A stretch of 64,000 nucleotides of DNA. It comes from Caprella mutica. Taxonomy: Eukaryota > Arthropoda > Malacostraca > Amphipoda > Caprellidae. How positions within the stretch are numbered: the stretch's first letter is position 1; each line of letters begins with the position of its first letter. The DNA is taken from assembly GCA_947561585.1 (NCBI GenBank), contig CANNZV010002603.1, forward strand, positions 105,998-169,997, given 5' to 3'. Below are positions 10,616 to 20,394 of the stretch, one piece after another. The notes under the pieces were generated by a model that was not told the origin of the DNA, did no database searches, and was given only the letters and a program-made list of their open reading frames with translations. The translations under genes and the position numbers were made by a program.

Positions 10616-11511
10616 CAGTACCCGGTACGTAGAAACGCCAAAACGGACCGAAACTGTGAAACGGACCAAAACGGAGTCAAATATGTATGTTAAAGAATTG
10701 TTTGCATCATTTTAGATGCTCAATGAAGTTATATATTGCCAAAGAACACTTGGATGAACACGGGAACCGACCAAAATGACCAAATACGGTTTGCATCATT
10801 TTGAATGCTCATGGAGGTTATTAAAGAATGAATAGTTGCATTAACATATAAAGAGCTTAATAAAGAAAAAGTTACTTATGTAATAAGTACAAACGTATTT
10901 ATTACATAAGTACAAACGTACTTATAACATTAGTACAAACGTACTTATTACATTAGTACGTTACTACGTTTGTACTTATACATTTAATAAATAAGTTTGT
11001 ACTTATGTAATAAGTACGTTTGTACTTATACATATAATGAGTAAGTTTGTACTTATGTAATAAGTAAGTTTGTACTTATGTAATAAGTAGTAAGTTTGTA
11101 CTTATGTTATAAGTACGTTTGTACTTATTACATAAGTATGTTTGTACTTATGTAATAAGTAAGTTTGTACTTATGTAATAAGTAAGTTTGTACTTATGTT
11201 ATAAGTACGTTTGTACTTATGTAATAAGTACGTTTTTACTCATGTAATAAGTACGTTTTTCTTTATAAAGCTCTTTATATGTTTATGCAACTATTCATTC
11301 TTTAATAACCTCCATGAGCATTCAAAATGATGCAAACAGTATTCTAGCATCCATATTTGACTCCGTTTCGGTCCGTTCAGGTACGTTTTGGTCGGTTCCG
11401 GTGTTCATCCAAGTGTTCTTTGGCAATATATAACTTCATTGAGCATTTAAAATGATGCAAACAGTTCTTTAACATACATATTTGACTCCGTTTCGGTGTT
11501 TCTACGTACCC
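10616..11511. mobile_element. Foldback element with a palindromic satellite core
   Basis: The outer arms are complementary: the left arm contains GTATGTTAAAGAATTGTTTG and AACACTTGGATGAACACGG, and the right arm carries their inverses. The 10-mer CGGTACTACC flanks both sides (10606-10615 and 11512-11521). A 9-10-bp duplication fits foldback or Mutator-type insertion. The arms repeat AAACGGACC-type words, recalling the 20-bp unit of the composite at 5499-9766. Confidence 0.8.
10868..11265. repeat. 23-bp palindromic tandem repeat core
   Basis: About 17 units built on the self-complementary word TACTTATGTAATAAGTA joined by ACGTTTG or AAGTTTG spacers. The spacer changes orientation near 10960, so the array is itself inverted. 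Each unit can form its own hairpin. Confidence 0.85.
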
Positions 11512-12044
11512 CGGTACTACCTAAATTAATTGAGAGCGTATCAGCAAATCAGAGAGAGGCGTACAACTGATACCAGCCAATCACAGAGAGCCTGAGAGAG
11601 GCATACTTTCTTAATTTCTTTCATAATTATTCATTTGTTTTTTTTCCGATAATTAGTCAGAGAGCATCAAATTAAAATGACAAGTATAGTGACCACATCA
11701 TTCATAACAAAAGAACACCGAAAACAGAAAACTAATATACAATTTGAATTATACATCATGGAGTGCGCCATATCAAAACAAAATGGCTGCTTTGTTTACA
11801 TTTCAACAGAGATTTGCGGTTCCGCTGTTTATGATTATGAGTCGCCAATTTTAATTTTAAATCTAATTTAAGTGCTCATTAGTCGTCTATATATGTGAAA
11901 GATACTTATTTTCACAAATTCTAAGTCGACAATTAATTGGCGACTTGGTACATACTCTTGAACTAGGCATATTCTGGTTCTGCAGACTGGGTAGTTGGCA
12001 GTCTGCCACTCTGGAAAATACCTTAGGCTAACAGATGAATTTTA

Positions 12045-12512
12045 TAGGGTAACGCAGGTAAATTATGACCTACTCACTCCAGTCTGTATTTGGTGTACTA
12101 AATTCCACTGACTTTTTGAAAAAATCCAGCATAAATTTCCAGTAATTTGATTGATCCACCAACATTTCACCCATTTTTCCACCGAAAATTAAAGGTAACA
12201 TAGGAATAAATAGCTATAAATCCACCAACTTTGCCAGAATATTATTTTCAATAGAGAAAAATTCCACTGACAAGTCTGTGGAATTTACCATGAAATACAG
12301 TCTGGCACTCACTAACTGCGGTCTCTACTCTCTAACAACAGAAACATCATAACACACGTCAAAACTTAAATTAATAAGTTATAGCATGCACTGTGCTTCT
12401 TTTGATAGCTATGCAACATTTTAATGTAATTTCAATTCATAATGTTTTAGAGACTCTCTTGAGAGGGCCGCAATTAAAAATTAAAGGGCCGCAATTTACC
12501 TGCGTGACCCTA
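12045..12512 (+). mobile_element. MITE with TAGGGTMACGCAGGTAAATT ends, split by family B
   Basis: TAGGGTAACGCAGGTAAATT at the left is inverse to AATTTACCTGCGTGACCCTA at the right. Without the family B insert and one duplicate it is 233 bp, against 234 bp for the uninterrupted copy at 46597-46830. The interior text is shared (AAGCACAGTGCATGCTATAAC-like and GCGGTC/GGCCGC words). Non-coding. Confidence 0.85.
12079..12305 (+). mobile_element. Family B MITE, copy 2 (227 bp)
   Basis: Ends CCAGTCTGTATTTGGTG and CATGAAATACAGTCTGG. The flanking 8-mers TACTCACT (12071-12078) and CACTCACT (12306-12313) differ at one base, an aged target duplication. It interrupts the MITE at 12045-12512. Confidence 0.85.
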
Positions 12513-12626
12513 GGCTAAATGCTGATGATTATACAGTTCCCATTAATTTATTACTGTATTTTAAGGTTTGCTAAACTCCAACAGAATAATTAATCCATCA
12601 GAAAAGACTATTTTTTTCAGAGTGGG

Positions 12627-12864
12627 CCAGTCTATATTTGGTGCACTAAATTCCACTGACTTTTTGAAAAAGCTGAAAAAATCCACCATAAATTTCCACT
12701 AATTTGGCTGTTCCACCAACATTTAACCATTTTTCCACCGAAAATTAATGGTAGCTAACATAGAAATGAATAGCTAAAAATCCACAGACTTTGCCAGAAT
12801 ATTATTTTTAAATGGAAAAATTCCACCGACATGTCAGTGGAATTTACCATGAACTACAGACTGG
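12627..12864 (+). mobile_element. Family B MITE, copy 3 (238 bp)
   Basis: Ends CCAGTCTATATTTGGTGC and CATGAACTACAGACTGG with family B interior. No matching 8-bp flanks are visible, so the flanks have diverged or been rearranged. Confidence 0.8.
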
Positions 12865-12959
12865 TCTATGAGTCACGAGTGATTTACTTGTTATTAATTT
12901 ATTTACAGGTTTCTAAACTTATTTTACAATTCACCCCTCAAAAGTTGCCAGTATTCTGG

Positions 12960-13456
12960 CCAGATTGTGGTTGGTGGTAAATTCCAATGATATATCAGGA
13001 GATATTTCAGTTTGTATTTGGTGCACTGAACTCCTCCTGACTTTTTCAAAAATCTGAAAAATAGCTGCCAAAATTTTTCATCAATTTGTCTAGCTCTTCA
13101 ACATTTTTCCAGTTTCCCCTCTAAAAATTAATGGTAATATAGGAATTAATAGCTTAATATCCGCCGACATTGCAGGAATTTTTTTATTGGAGAAATTGAA
13201 TATCTCCCGACATATCATTGGAATTTACTATCAATTACAATCTGGGACTCAGATATTCAATTTCTCTTATAAAAAAATTCCTGGAATCATGCAATGTCGG
13301 AGGATATTTAGCTATTAATTCATACGTTACCATTAGTTTTGGAAGGGGAAACTGGAAAAATGTTGGAGAACTAGTCAAATTGATGAAAAATGTTGGCAGC
13401 TTTTTCTTAGATTTTTGAAAAAGTCAGAGGAGTTCAGTGCACCAAATACAAACTGG
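12960..13456 (-). mobile_element. Family B MITE (minus) interrupted by another family B
   Basis: The fragment 12960-13007 is the inverse of the right end of family B. The copy resumes at about 13250 and runs to CCAAATACAAACTGG at 13456. Subtracting the plus-strand copy at 13008-13245 leaves about 247 bp, the expected family length. The word AGATATT occurs on both sides of the insert. Confidence 0.75.
13008..13245 (+). mobile_element. Family B MITE inserted in a family B copy
   Basis: Ends CAGTTTGTATTTGGTGC and TCAATTACAATCTGG with the complete family interior. It splits the opposite-strand copy at 12960-13456, so inverted family members face each other and could form a long hairpin. Confidence 0.75.
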
Positions 13457-13559
13457 TATAGGTATACTGGTGACTTTGTCCATACTTTGAAACATGGGAC
13501 CTCAGTAGCCTGTTATGAAAAATAAACCTACGCCAAGTAAAATACTATAGTATGCCGTG

Positions 13560-13834
13560 CCAGACTGCAGAATAAGGAACATTTTTCAAAAACTCTCTGC
13601 GGGAGATTTTGATTGAATTTTAGAAATTTCAGATCTATGCGGGAGATCATGAATTAATTCCTATGTTACCATTAATTTAGCTGCGGAAGATTTTGAATTA
13701 GTTCTTACGTTACCATTAATTTAGCTGCAAGAGATTCTGAATCTGCTGTTGAGCGTCAGAGTCTCGGATAGTAACTCTTTTTTCAAATTAAAATCTCTGC
13801 AGGAGAAGAGACACATTTTCATTCTGCAGACTGG
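13560..13834 (-). mobile_element. Family A MITE, minus-strand copy (275 bp)
   Basis: Ends CCAGACTGCAGAATAAGG and CATTCTGCAGACTGG. The interior carries CTCTGCGGGAGATTTTG and TTACCATTAATTTAGCTGC, inverse to the copy at 5169-5445. No exact 8-bp flank was found. Confidence 0.8.
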
Positions 13835-13923
13835 TAATAAGTATGGCTCATAAAATCTCCATTTGTCTCTCCAGCTCTCTCCAAAAATCAGTTTAACCCT
13901 AGTAACCTAGGGACTGGTCCATG

Positions 13924-14303
13924 CCAGTCTGTATTTGGTGAACAAAATTCCACTGACTTTCTGAAAAAGCTGAAAAAAAATCCACCATAAATTCCCAGTA
14001 CTATGGCTGATCCACCAACATTTTTCCCAGACTGCAGGAACTGGTAAATTTTTCTCCAAGAAATCCTCAATTTTGGCTTCTATTTTCAGTTAATCACCTA
14101 TAAATATAGGAGGAAATTAAGGATTGTTCATACAGAAAATGTAAAAATTTCCCATGTTCTGCAGACTGGCATTTTTCCAACGAAAATTAATGGTAACATA
14201 GGAATAAATAGCTAAAAATCCACCGACTTTGCCAGAATATTATATTCAATGGAGAAAAATTCCACCGTCAAGTCGGTGGAATTTACCATGAAATACAGCA
14301 CCA
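13924..14303 (+). mobile_element. Family B MITE, copy in R, itself interrupted
   Basis: Starts CCAGTCTGTATTTGGTG and ends near CATGAAATACAG; the last bases are altered, so the right boundary is good to a few bases. Without the 143-bp insert and one duplicate it is about 229 bp, the family length. Confidence 0.75.
14027..14169. mobile_element. 143-bp MITE (family D) inside family B
   Basis: Ends CCAGACTGCAGG and TCTGCAGACTGG. Exact 8-bp duplications CATTTTTC lie at 14019-14026 and 14170-14177, and joining them restores the normal family B word CCAACATTTTTCC. Its terminal 12 bases are like family A, but the interior is different. Confidence 0.88.
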
Positions 14304-14779
14304 GTCCTCATGAAAAAATATTAATAATTTTATTTTTAAACCGATTTGGAAACTGTCTTTTCATGACTTTTACTTTTCACCATAACTACATACGATTATA
14401 CAAAAAAGAAGTTGATAAATGACCAGATACTAATATTATGAGCATTTGTTCGAATATACAGTGTCTCGAAAAAACCGAAACACAACTTTAAGTTAGTATA
14501 TTTCAAAAACTATTAAACGTACATCTAAATTTCTGGTATCTTTTTCGTTGTTCAAGACTTCTTCATCCACTGTTATATTTTCATTTAGTTTTATTCATTA
14601 TTGCAAATGTTATAAGGATTTCATTGATGGGTAGTGAAAATGGCTTTTGTGCAAATAGTAAGAAAACCTAAGAAATATTTGTTTCTAATCTTTGCTTGTT
14701 AATTTAATTTAAAATAGATAATTATTGTTTGGCGTATACCAATGGATGTGTAAATATCAAATGAACGTAAATTTGTTAA

Positions 14780-15648
14780 GGGGACCGCCCCCAAAATTTT
14801 GAATTTTTTTATTATTGAAGTTATGGTTCTTAAACCTTGTATGTTTGTATAAAATTGAATTATCTATCGTTTTTGTTCGTGACATTTTTTCGATTAGACC
14901 CATAGAAAACGAGTTATTCGAATTTCGAACAAATTTCGAACCATTTTAAAAAAAAAAACACTTATTTTTTGGTTGAAGCTAGAGCATTGCGGTTTTTTGC
15001 ATTCGATTTTCCATACTGATATCTACAATATGATCTTCTTCGATTTTTGATTTTCGAATGGGTTTTCTAAATTTCGACTTTTTCATAAAAAGTAAACCAA
15101 AAATTTGAAAACTATTTTTTTGTCATAAAAAATTTTCTACAACAAATTCGAAAATCCAAAAATTGAAGAAAATCATATTGTAGATATCATTATGGAGTAT
15201 GCAAAAAACCGCGATGCTCTAGCTTCAACCAAAAAATAGGTGGGTTTTTTTTTGAATTACAAGATTTGTAGATATCAGAATTAGTAGGAATTTCCTTTCA
15301 AAGTTAGATGATCTGACACGCAGCGTCCATCCGCTTCGAAGGTTTGGGGACAACCGACTAATCTCTCTTTGCATTCATCGGAGTGGGCGTGATATACTGG
15401 TATGTTAGATACCAGATATAGCGATATAATTAATTATTACGAATTATAATTGGCTGAGAGATGGTTTTTAGAGTACATATTGACTCCCTACCCCCCGGCC
15501 CACTTTTCCCTTTCTCCCTCTCCCCAGGGGGTTAGAGTTATTCGAGACCTCTGGTATTTTGCACACACTATAAAAAGGTTATAAAGCAACTATTTACACA
15601 ATAAAAATAAAAGATAAAATTTTGAGATTTCTTCGGGGGGCGGTCCCC
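14780..15648. mobile_element. TTAA-flanked element T2 with palindromic core (869 bp)
   Basis: GGGGACCGCCCCC at the left is inverse to GGGGGCGGTCCCC at the right, with TTAA at 14776-14779 and 15649-15652. The core has long inverted arms: GGTTGAAGCTAGAGCATTGC (near 14973) pairs with GCGATGCTCTAGCTTCAACC (near 15212), along with text on each side. No ORF. It lies in element R and is missing from the R copy at 58 kb. Confidence 0.85.
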
Positions 15649-15980
15649 TTAAGATTTTATAGCAGTTTTAGTGAGGACAGGCGCGCACGGACCAGTCTCT
15701 AGGTTACTGAGCAAACTTTTAAAGGCTAGGTTACCAGGGATACACGTTGCGTGCGGGGTGACCCACCGGTGGGTCACTGCAACTTTTAGTCAGTGCTTGT
15801 GATCCACCGGTGGGTCATTTAAAAAACTCGATAATCTTCAAAAAACATTGTATAAACGGGAAAATTTTATATTTTTGACTTTTATTTATTAATATGTAGC
15901 TATTGAGTTTACAAGTGAATGAAAGTTATCATGATCAATAATCATGGAATTTGACCACTAAGTAAATATGGCACTACCTA

Positions 15981-17965
15981 GCGTCGGACCGGGTGGCTTT
16001 GCGCAGCAATCAGCAATCTGATTTTTTGTGTGCAGATAGATGAAGGGTAGACCTAGGTGCTCACCAATTTTCAACTCTTTAAGTTCAATAGAAAAAAAGT
16101 TATCATCGAAAAACTGTGCGCAAAGATCGTGGGGATAAACCGGGTGAATTTTGCGCAATTACCGGGTGTACTTGCGCACTGCGCAAATTCACCCAATGTG
16201 AAACTGCGCAGTGCGCAAGTTCTTCCTATGTATAAACTGTGCATAGAAAATCTAACCCCGATATGCTATGCAACTGCCGTGAATCTGCCCCAATCTTCTA
16301 TGCAACTGCCCCAATCTGCTGTGCAATTGCCGTGAGTCTGCTGTGGAATTGCCGTGAGTCTGCTGTGCAATTGCCGTGAGTCTGCTGTGCAATTGCCGTG
16401 AGTCTGCTGTGCAATTGCCGTGAGTCTGCTGTGCAATTGCCGTGAGTCTGCTGTGCAATTGCCGTGAGTCTGCTGTGCAATTGCCGTGAGTCTGCTGTAC
16501 AATTGCCGTGAGTCTGCTGTGCAATTGCCGTGAGTCTGCTGTGCAATTGCCGTGAGTCTGCTGTGCAATTGCCGTGAGTCTGCTGTGGAATTGCCGTGAG
16601 TCTGCTGTGGAATTGCCGTGAGTCTGCTGTGGAATTGCCGTGAGTCTGCTGTGGAATTGCCGTGAGTCTGCTGTGGAATTGCCGTGAGTCTGCTGTGGAA
16701 TTGCCGTGAGTCTGCTGTGCAATTGCCGTGAGTCTGCTGTGGAATTACCGTGAGTCTGCTGTGGAATTGCCGTGAGTCTGCTGTGGAATTGCCGTGAGTC
16801 TGCTGTGGAATTGCCGTGAGTCTGCTGTGGAATTGCCGTGAGTCTGCTGTGGAATTGCCGTGAGTCTGCTGTGGAATTGCCGTGAGTCTGCTGTGGAATT
16901 GCCGTGAGTCTGCTGTGGAATTGCCGTGAGTCTGCTGTGCAATTGCCGTGAGTCTGCTGTGCAATTGCCGTGAGTCTGCTGTGCAATTGCCGTGAGTCTG
17001 CTGTGCAATTGCCGTGAGTCTGCTGTGCAATTGCCGTGAGGCTGCTGTGCAATTGCCGTGAGGCTGCTGTGCAATTGCCGTGAGGCTGCTGTGCAATTGC
17101 CGTGAGGCTGCTGTGCAAGTGCCGTGAGTCTGCTATGCAAGTGCCGTGAGTCTGCAGTAGAATTGCCGTGAGTCTGCTGTGCAATTGCAGTAAGTCTGCT
17201 GAGCAATTGCCGTGAGTCTGCTGTGCAATTGCCGTGAGGGCGAGGCTGCTGTGCAATTGCCGTGAGGGCGAGGCTGCTGTGCAATTGCCGTGAGGGCGAG
17301 GCTGCTGTGCAATTGCCAAGAGGGCGAGGCTGCTGTGCATTTGCCGTGAGGCTGCTGTGTATTTGCCGTGAGGCTGCTGTGCATTTGCCGTGAGGCTGCT
17401 GTGCATTTGCCGTGAGGCTGCTGTGCAACTGCCGTGAGACTGCTGTGGAATTGCCGTGATATAGGAGTATCGGGGATGAATATCACAGGTTTATTAATGA
17501 ATAAGAGCTCTTTTAACTTTATTAATAAATGTGCGCAAGTCCACCCGTGAATTAAAATATTCCCAGGGTGATGTTGCGCATCTAGTATATTGGTTATATC
17601 TCAATAATTTATAATTATTATTAAAATCATCTTACATGACGTTAATCTGCAGTAAATTATGCGTATCCAACGTAAATTGCAATCAAATTGGAGCATAATT
17701 ATCAACACTACAGCATAGTTCGCGGAGATTCGATTCTAGTCCAAAATAATTATTTTGCCATAAAAAACATAGGTCTCTGTTTGAACACTTAGTATCTATA
17801 CTTAATCTCTTACAATTTTCGTGAAATTTATGCACTAGGGGGTTTAAGAGCTGCTCTTTCCAATGGTGTTGTCAGATTTAAAATATTTTCACGCATTCAC
17901 CGTCAATTACCGATGCGCAACTTCACCCGGAATGTTGAAGTGCGCAAAGCCACCCGGTCTGACGC
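15981..17965. mobile_element. TA-flanked transposon carrying a satellite (1985 bp)
   Basis: Inverted ends GCGTCGGACCGGGTGGCTTT and AAAGCCACCCGGTCTGACGC differ at one position. They continue inward as TGCGCA and are flanked by TA on both sides (15979-15980, 17966-17967). Subterminal words TGCGCAA and CACCCGG are repeated near both ends (16126-16225, 17530-17575, 17912-17960). The middle is a 22-bp minisatellite. There is no transposase frame. A TA duplication is typical of Tc1/mariner-type insertion, but these ends are not ones I recognise. Confidence 0.75.
16264..17460. repeat. 22-bp minisatellite, about 54 units
   Basis: The unit is GTGCAATTGCCGTGAGTCTGCT. A variant with GTGGAATT forms blocks (16577-16720, 16735-16940), so the array grew by block duplication. 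Toward 17230-17340 units gain an AGGGCGAGG insertion. Because the unit has no stop in any minus-strand frame and 22 is not a multiple of three, all three minus frames stay open. These frames are artefacts. Confidence 0.95.
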
Positions 17966-17967
17966 TA

Positions 17968-18740
17968 TAACAATTTGCATTGAAATTGAGAAAATTAAAA
18001 TTCATTTCTTTAATAGAACTATATTTCTAATTGCTTTATTAGAGGAAATCAATTTTCTATAAGCAACTGATCATATTTTAAACATTAAGTAGACCATAGG
18101 TATATAGTGAAAAATACGAGAAATATTATTTCATTTCTGTAAAACCGTTTTCTTTATATGTAGCAACCAAATATAAATCCAATGAATTCTTTCACAAATA
18201 ACTTCCATTTAATAGTTAGAATTTTGAACTAATTGATTTATATTTTATGCTGCAATTTGAAATACGGGATGTATGTATGTATGGATGCCCATGTCAGGCA
18301 GGACAGAATGTTTTCACTTTCTGATTAGAATTTGTAACTTTTTGGCTAACTCATTGTTGTGAATTCATCTCCTAACATATTTCGAGTCATTTTTACAAAT
18401 GTATTACTCTGAACTAGAATCATTCAGAACATCACACGGAAATGAAAATTCATTGGGATTATCAAAATTAAAATTTCTTCAAACGAAACGACTTCAAAAA
18501 AAACGAAATTGTATGTAAGACACGTCCTAAGGAAGATACGAGAAATGGATCAGAATAAAATTTAACAGCTGACTTATGATAATATTTTTATGATAGCTGA
18601 CATATATTAATTTTTGTATGATTATATAATATATATTCATTCTTACCACCAAGAAACAATAAACATTTATCTACAAACTTTAATAATTGAAAGAAAGAGT
18701 CTCAGACATGCTGTTTTTTAACATCAAGCAAAGACCACGG
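17968..18740. other. Gene-free AT-rich stretch
   Basis: AT-rich sequence without coding signal or clear repeats. It would be the right part of the possible outer element at 15744-18760. Confidence 0.4.
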
Positions 18741-18952
18741 GTGGGCACCCCGCAATGCAGTAGAACCAGATACTTTACATTGCGAAATGCCCACCGGTGG
18801 ACACGCGATTTTATTTGTGCAATTGGTAGTACTAACCACGGATAATGAACCACACACAATTTCAGCTCAATTGGGTTACTAGTACAGATATGGTGGAACT
18901 TTCAAACTCCCGCAATGCAGTGGAAACCTGGTTTTTGACTCCAGCACACAAT

Positions 18953-19305
18953 GTGTTAAATCACCAAATTTCTCTCCAAAATGATCAAATTATGATAAGT
19001 TCTCTCCGAAAATGAAAATAACATTGTATCATAGTAGAAAAATAGATATTTCTCGCCATTTGCAATTGAAAGGATCAAAATAACTGTCACAAACTCGCCA
19101 TTAAAATGGTGAGTTTTGTGAAATTTTGGCTCAAAAATTTGCTTACATTTTTCCAGGTTCTGATACATGGTAGCTATTTGGGATATTTTCTGTAAACATT
19201 TTGAATTTATCTCTATATTTACATTAATTTTACTGTGAACAGAAATTACAGAATAAAAGATTTCTACAAACACTTTACCAGTTTCTGCAGACTTGCCCTC
19301 AGGCC
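18953..19305. other. Gene-free repeat debris
   Basis: The words TCTCTCCAAAATGATCAAAT and TCTCTCCGAAAATG repeat, resembling interiors of the neighbouring CCAGTCTG-ended MITEs. CCAGTTTCTGCAGACTTG at 19279 looks like another diverged terminus. I cannot define a complete element. Confidence 0.35.
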
Positions 19306-19542
19306 CCAGTCTGCTAAGTGTGGCAAATCTGCTCCAGACCAAGATCCTATTTTGAGGACAATAATTTGTCTCAAAAGATTTTTAAATCTGTCTCCAAAAT
19401 GACCAGAATTCTGAAAAATGTCTCCAATAATAACATGTAAATATAGGATATAATTAGAAAAGTGTCTCCAAGATCTTACAAAGATATATTTTCCCTCAAA
19501 GTATGTCTCCAAAGATCTTCAGTGACATGGACTGCAGACTGG
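19306..19542. mobile_element. CCAGTCTGC-ended MITE, third interior type (237 bp)
   Basis: Ends CCAGTCTGC and GCAGACTGG. The flanking 8-mers CTCAGGCC and CTCAGTAT share five bases. The interior repeats ATGTCTCCAA and GTGTCTCCAAGATCTT words, unlike families A and B. A further CCAGTCTGTATCC terminus at 19621 suggests adjacent relatives. Confidence 0.55.
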
Positions 19543-19844
19543 CTCAGTATTTTGATAAAGAATGTCAGTGGAATTTTGCGCACCACATACATACTGGGAT
19601 GCAAATGCATCGGATTTATCCCAGTCTGTATCCTTGTGTACAAAATCCCTCTGACCCGTGCAAAGAAGAACCACCCTATCCTACCCTTCGTGACACGTTC
19701 AAAACATGTTTACATGTTTAGAGTTGACTACGGACTGTCTCATTCTTTTTTTTTACTGGAGAATTACCATCTTCTTTGGATCACTGGTAGAATCCTCAAC
19801 TCAAGTTCACTTCTGTAGAATCCGTAACCCAAGACTTCACCCCT

Positions 19845-20394
19845 GTAACCCAAACTAATTCAACTATAAATTTAGCTAGCTGTTAGGTTCTCTATTTGGT
19901 TTTTATTATCAATCAAAATGCCTTACATGATTGTTATTAAGAATATTATTATCCCTAAATTGTTCTCATCATAGCCAGTTTGCATTGCATTGTTAGGTAA
20001 TGTATTCACCAAGATTCAGCTGCTTATGCTATTGACAAAGGTATTCTGTTCTAGTTTACTAATCTAGTGTTATTAAACATAACTCTTCTAAAGATATCTA
20101 CCTTTTTACAGAGAAATAGTGGTAAAGTCAAATTTATTATGTCATTATATAAATAATGTTTGCTTGCTAACAATTTCCAATTATTCTCAATTTAATCACA
20201 AAAACAGGAGTTTTCTGATTCAAAGTGCTGTTGGAAACAGAGAAATTGCAGTCATTCAGCTTCCCATTTGAGGTAAGATTTTAGTGAAATAGCAATAAAT
20301 TTGGTCATTTTAGTCTATAGCTATTGTCCATTTAATATTCTGTGTTGCTATCATAGTGCAACAAAGCACTTTATAGTCACTAGAGTGCACCAAG
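19845..20394. other. Upstream part of zinc-finger segmental duplicate, copy 1
   Basis: Non-coding sequence that aligns in blocks with 26453-27800. Shared words include TCATAGCCAGTTTGCAT, CACCAAGATTCAGCTGCTT and GGTATTCTGTTC. It is the 5' region or an intron of the gene ending at 22104. Confidence 0.65.
20208..20272 (+). other. Candidate non-coding exon of zinc-finger gene 1
   Basis: A segment bounded by an AAACAG acceptor-like site and a TTGAG/GTAAGA donor-like site. The paralogous region at 27690-27746 keeps similar text and a donor (TTCAAG/GTAATA). Because the main coding exon starts with ATG directly after an acceptor, at least one upstream 5' UTR exon is expected. This is the best candidate I can see. 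Confidence 0.3.

Larger units (their letters stand above)
10454..11967 (+). mobile_element. hAT-like non-autonomous element inserted in family A (1514 bp)
   Basis: Inverted ends CCTAGTTTCAGAGAATGTAC and GTACATACTCTTGAACTAGG, followed inward by GAGTCGCCAAT / ATTGGCGACTT. Exact 8-bp duplications CATATTCT lie at 10446-10453 and 11968-11975. The inner flanks repeat GTCGCCA and GTCGTC words as subterminal motifs. The 64-residue open frame at 11677-11871 resembles nothing I know and is probably chance. The foldback element at 10616-11511 occupies most of the interior. Confidence 0.85.
9939..11990 (+). mobile_element. Family A MITE split by two nested insertions
   Basis: CCAGTCTGCAGA (9939-9950) and GCAGACTGG (to 11990) are the ends. 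The 8-mer GTAGTTGG occurs at 9931-9938 and 11991-11998, an exact target duplication. Removing the two inserts and one duplicate each leaves 12+250+15 = 277 bases, the length of the intact copy at 5169-5445. The order of events is therefore clear: family A landed first and was then hit by B (9951-10195) and by the hAT-like element (10454-11967). Confidence 0.9.
13897..15738 (+). mobile_element. Element R, copy 1, with nested inserts (1.84 kb)
   Basis: CCCTAGTAACCTAG at the left is inverse to CTAGGTTACCAGGG at the right. A second inner pair, GGGACTGGTCC (13910-13920) and GGACCAGTCTC (15690-15700), is also inverted. The shorter relative at 58341-59200 shares both ends, the interior text near ACCGATTTGGAA and CATGACTTTTACTTTT, and the AGCAAACTTTT-AAGGCTAGGTTAC end, but lacks the family B and TTAA inserts. 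No coding capacity is seen. Confidence 0.7.
15744..18760. mobile_element. Possible outer element with CCACCGGTGG ends
   Basis: GTTGCGTGCGGGGTGACCC (15745-15763) is roughly inverse to GTGGGCACCCCGCAATGCA (18741-18759), and the palindromic word CCACCGGTGG occurs near both ends (15762, 15810, 18790). The TA-flanked satellite carrier lies inside. The right boundary is uncertain because a related end-like sequence recurs at 18905-18932. Confidence 0.4.

Noticed and set aside
11677..11871. 64-residue frame inside the hAT-like element
   Set aside because: No transposase motif, and it is short enough to be chance.
13552..13842. Possible target duplication for the minus-strand family A copy
   Set aside because: AGTATGC and AGTATGG occur near both ends but not at the exact edges of the element, so I do not count them as a duplication.
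16252..17486. Several long minus-strand open frames (up to 384 residues, HSRLTAIAQQTHGN-like repeats)
   Set aside because: All three minus frames are open because the 22-bp unit lacks stops and its length is not a multiple of three. There is no splice or start context, so it is satellite, not protein.
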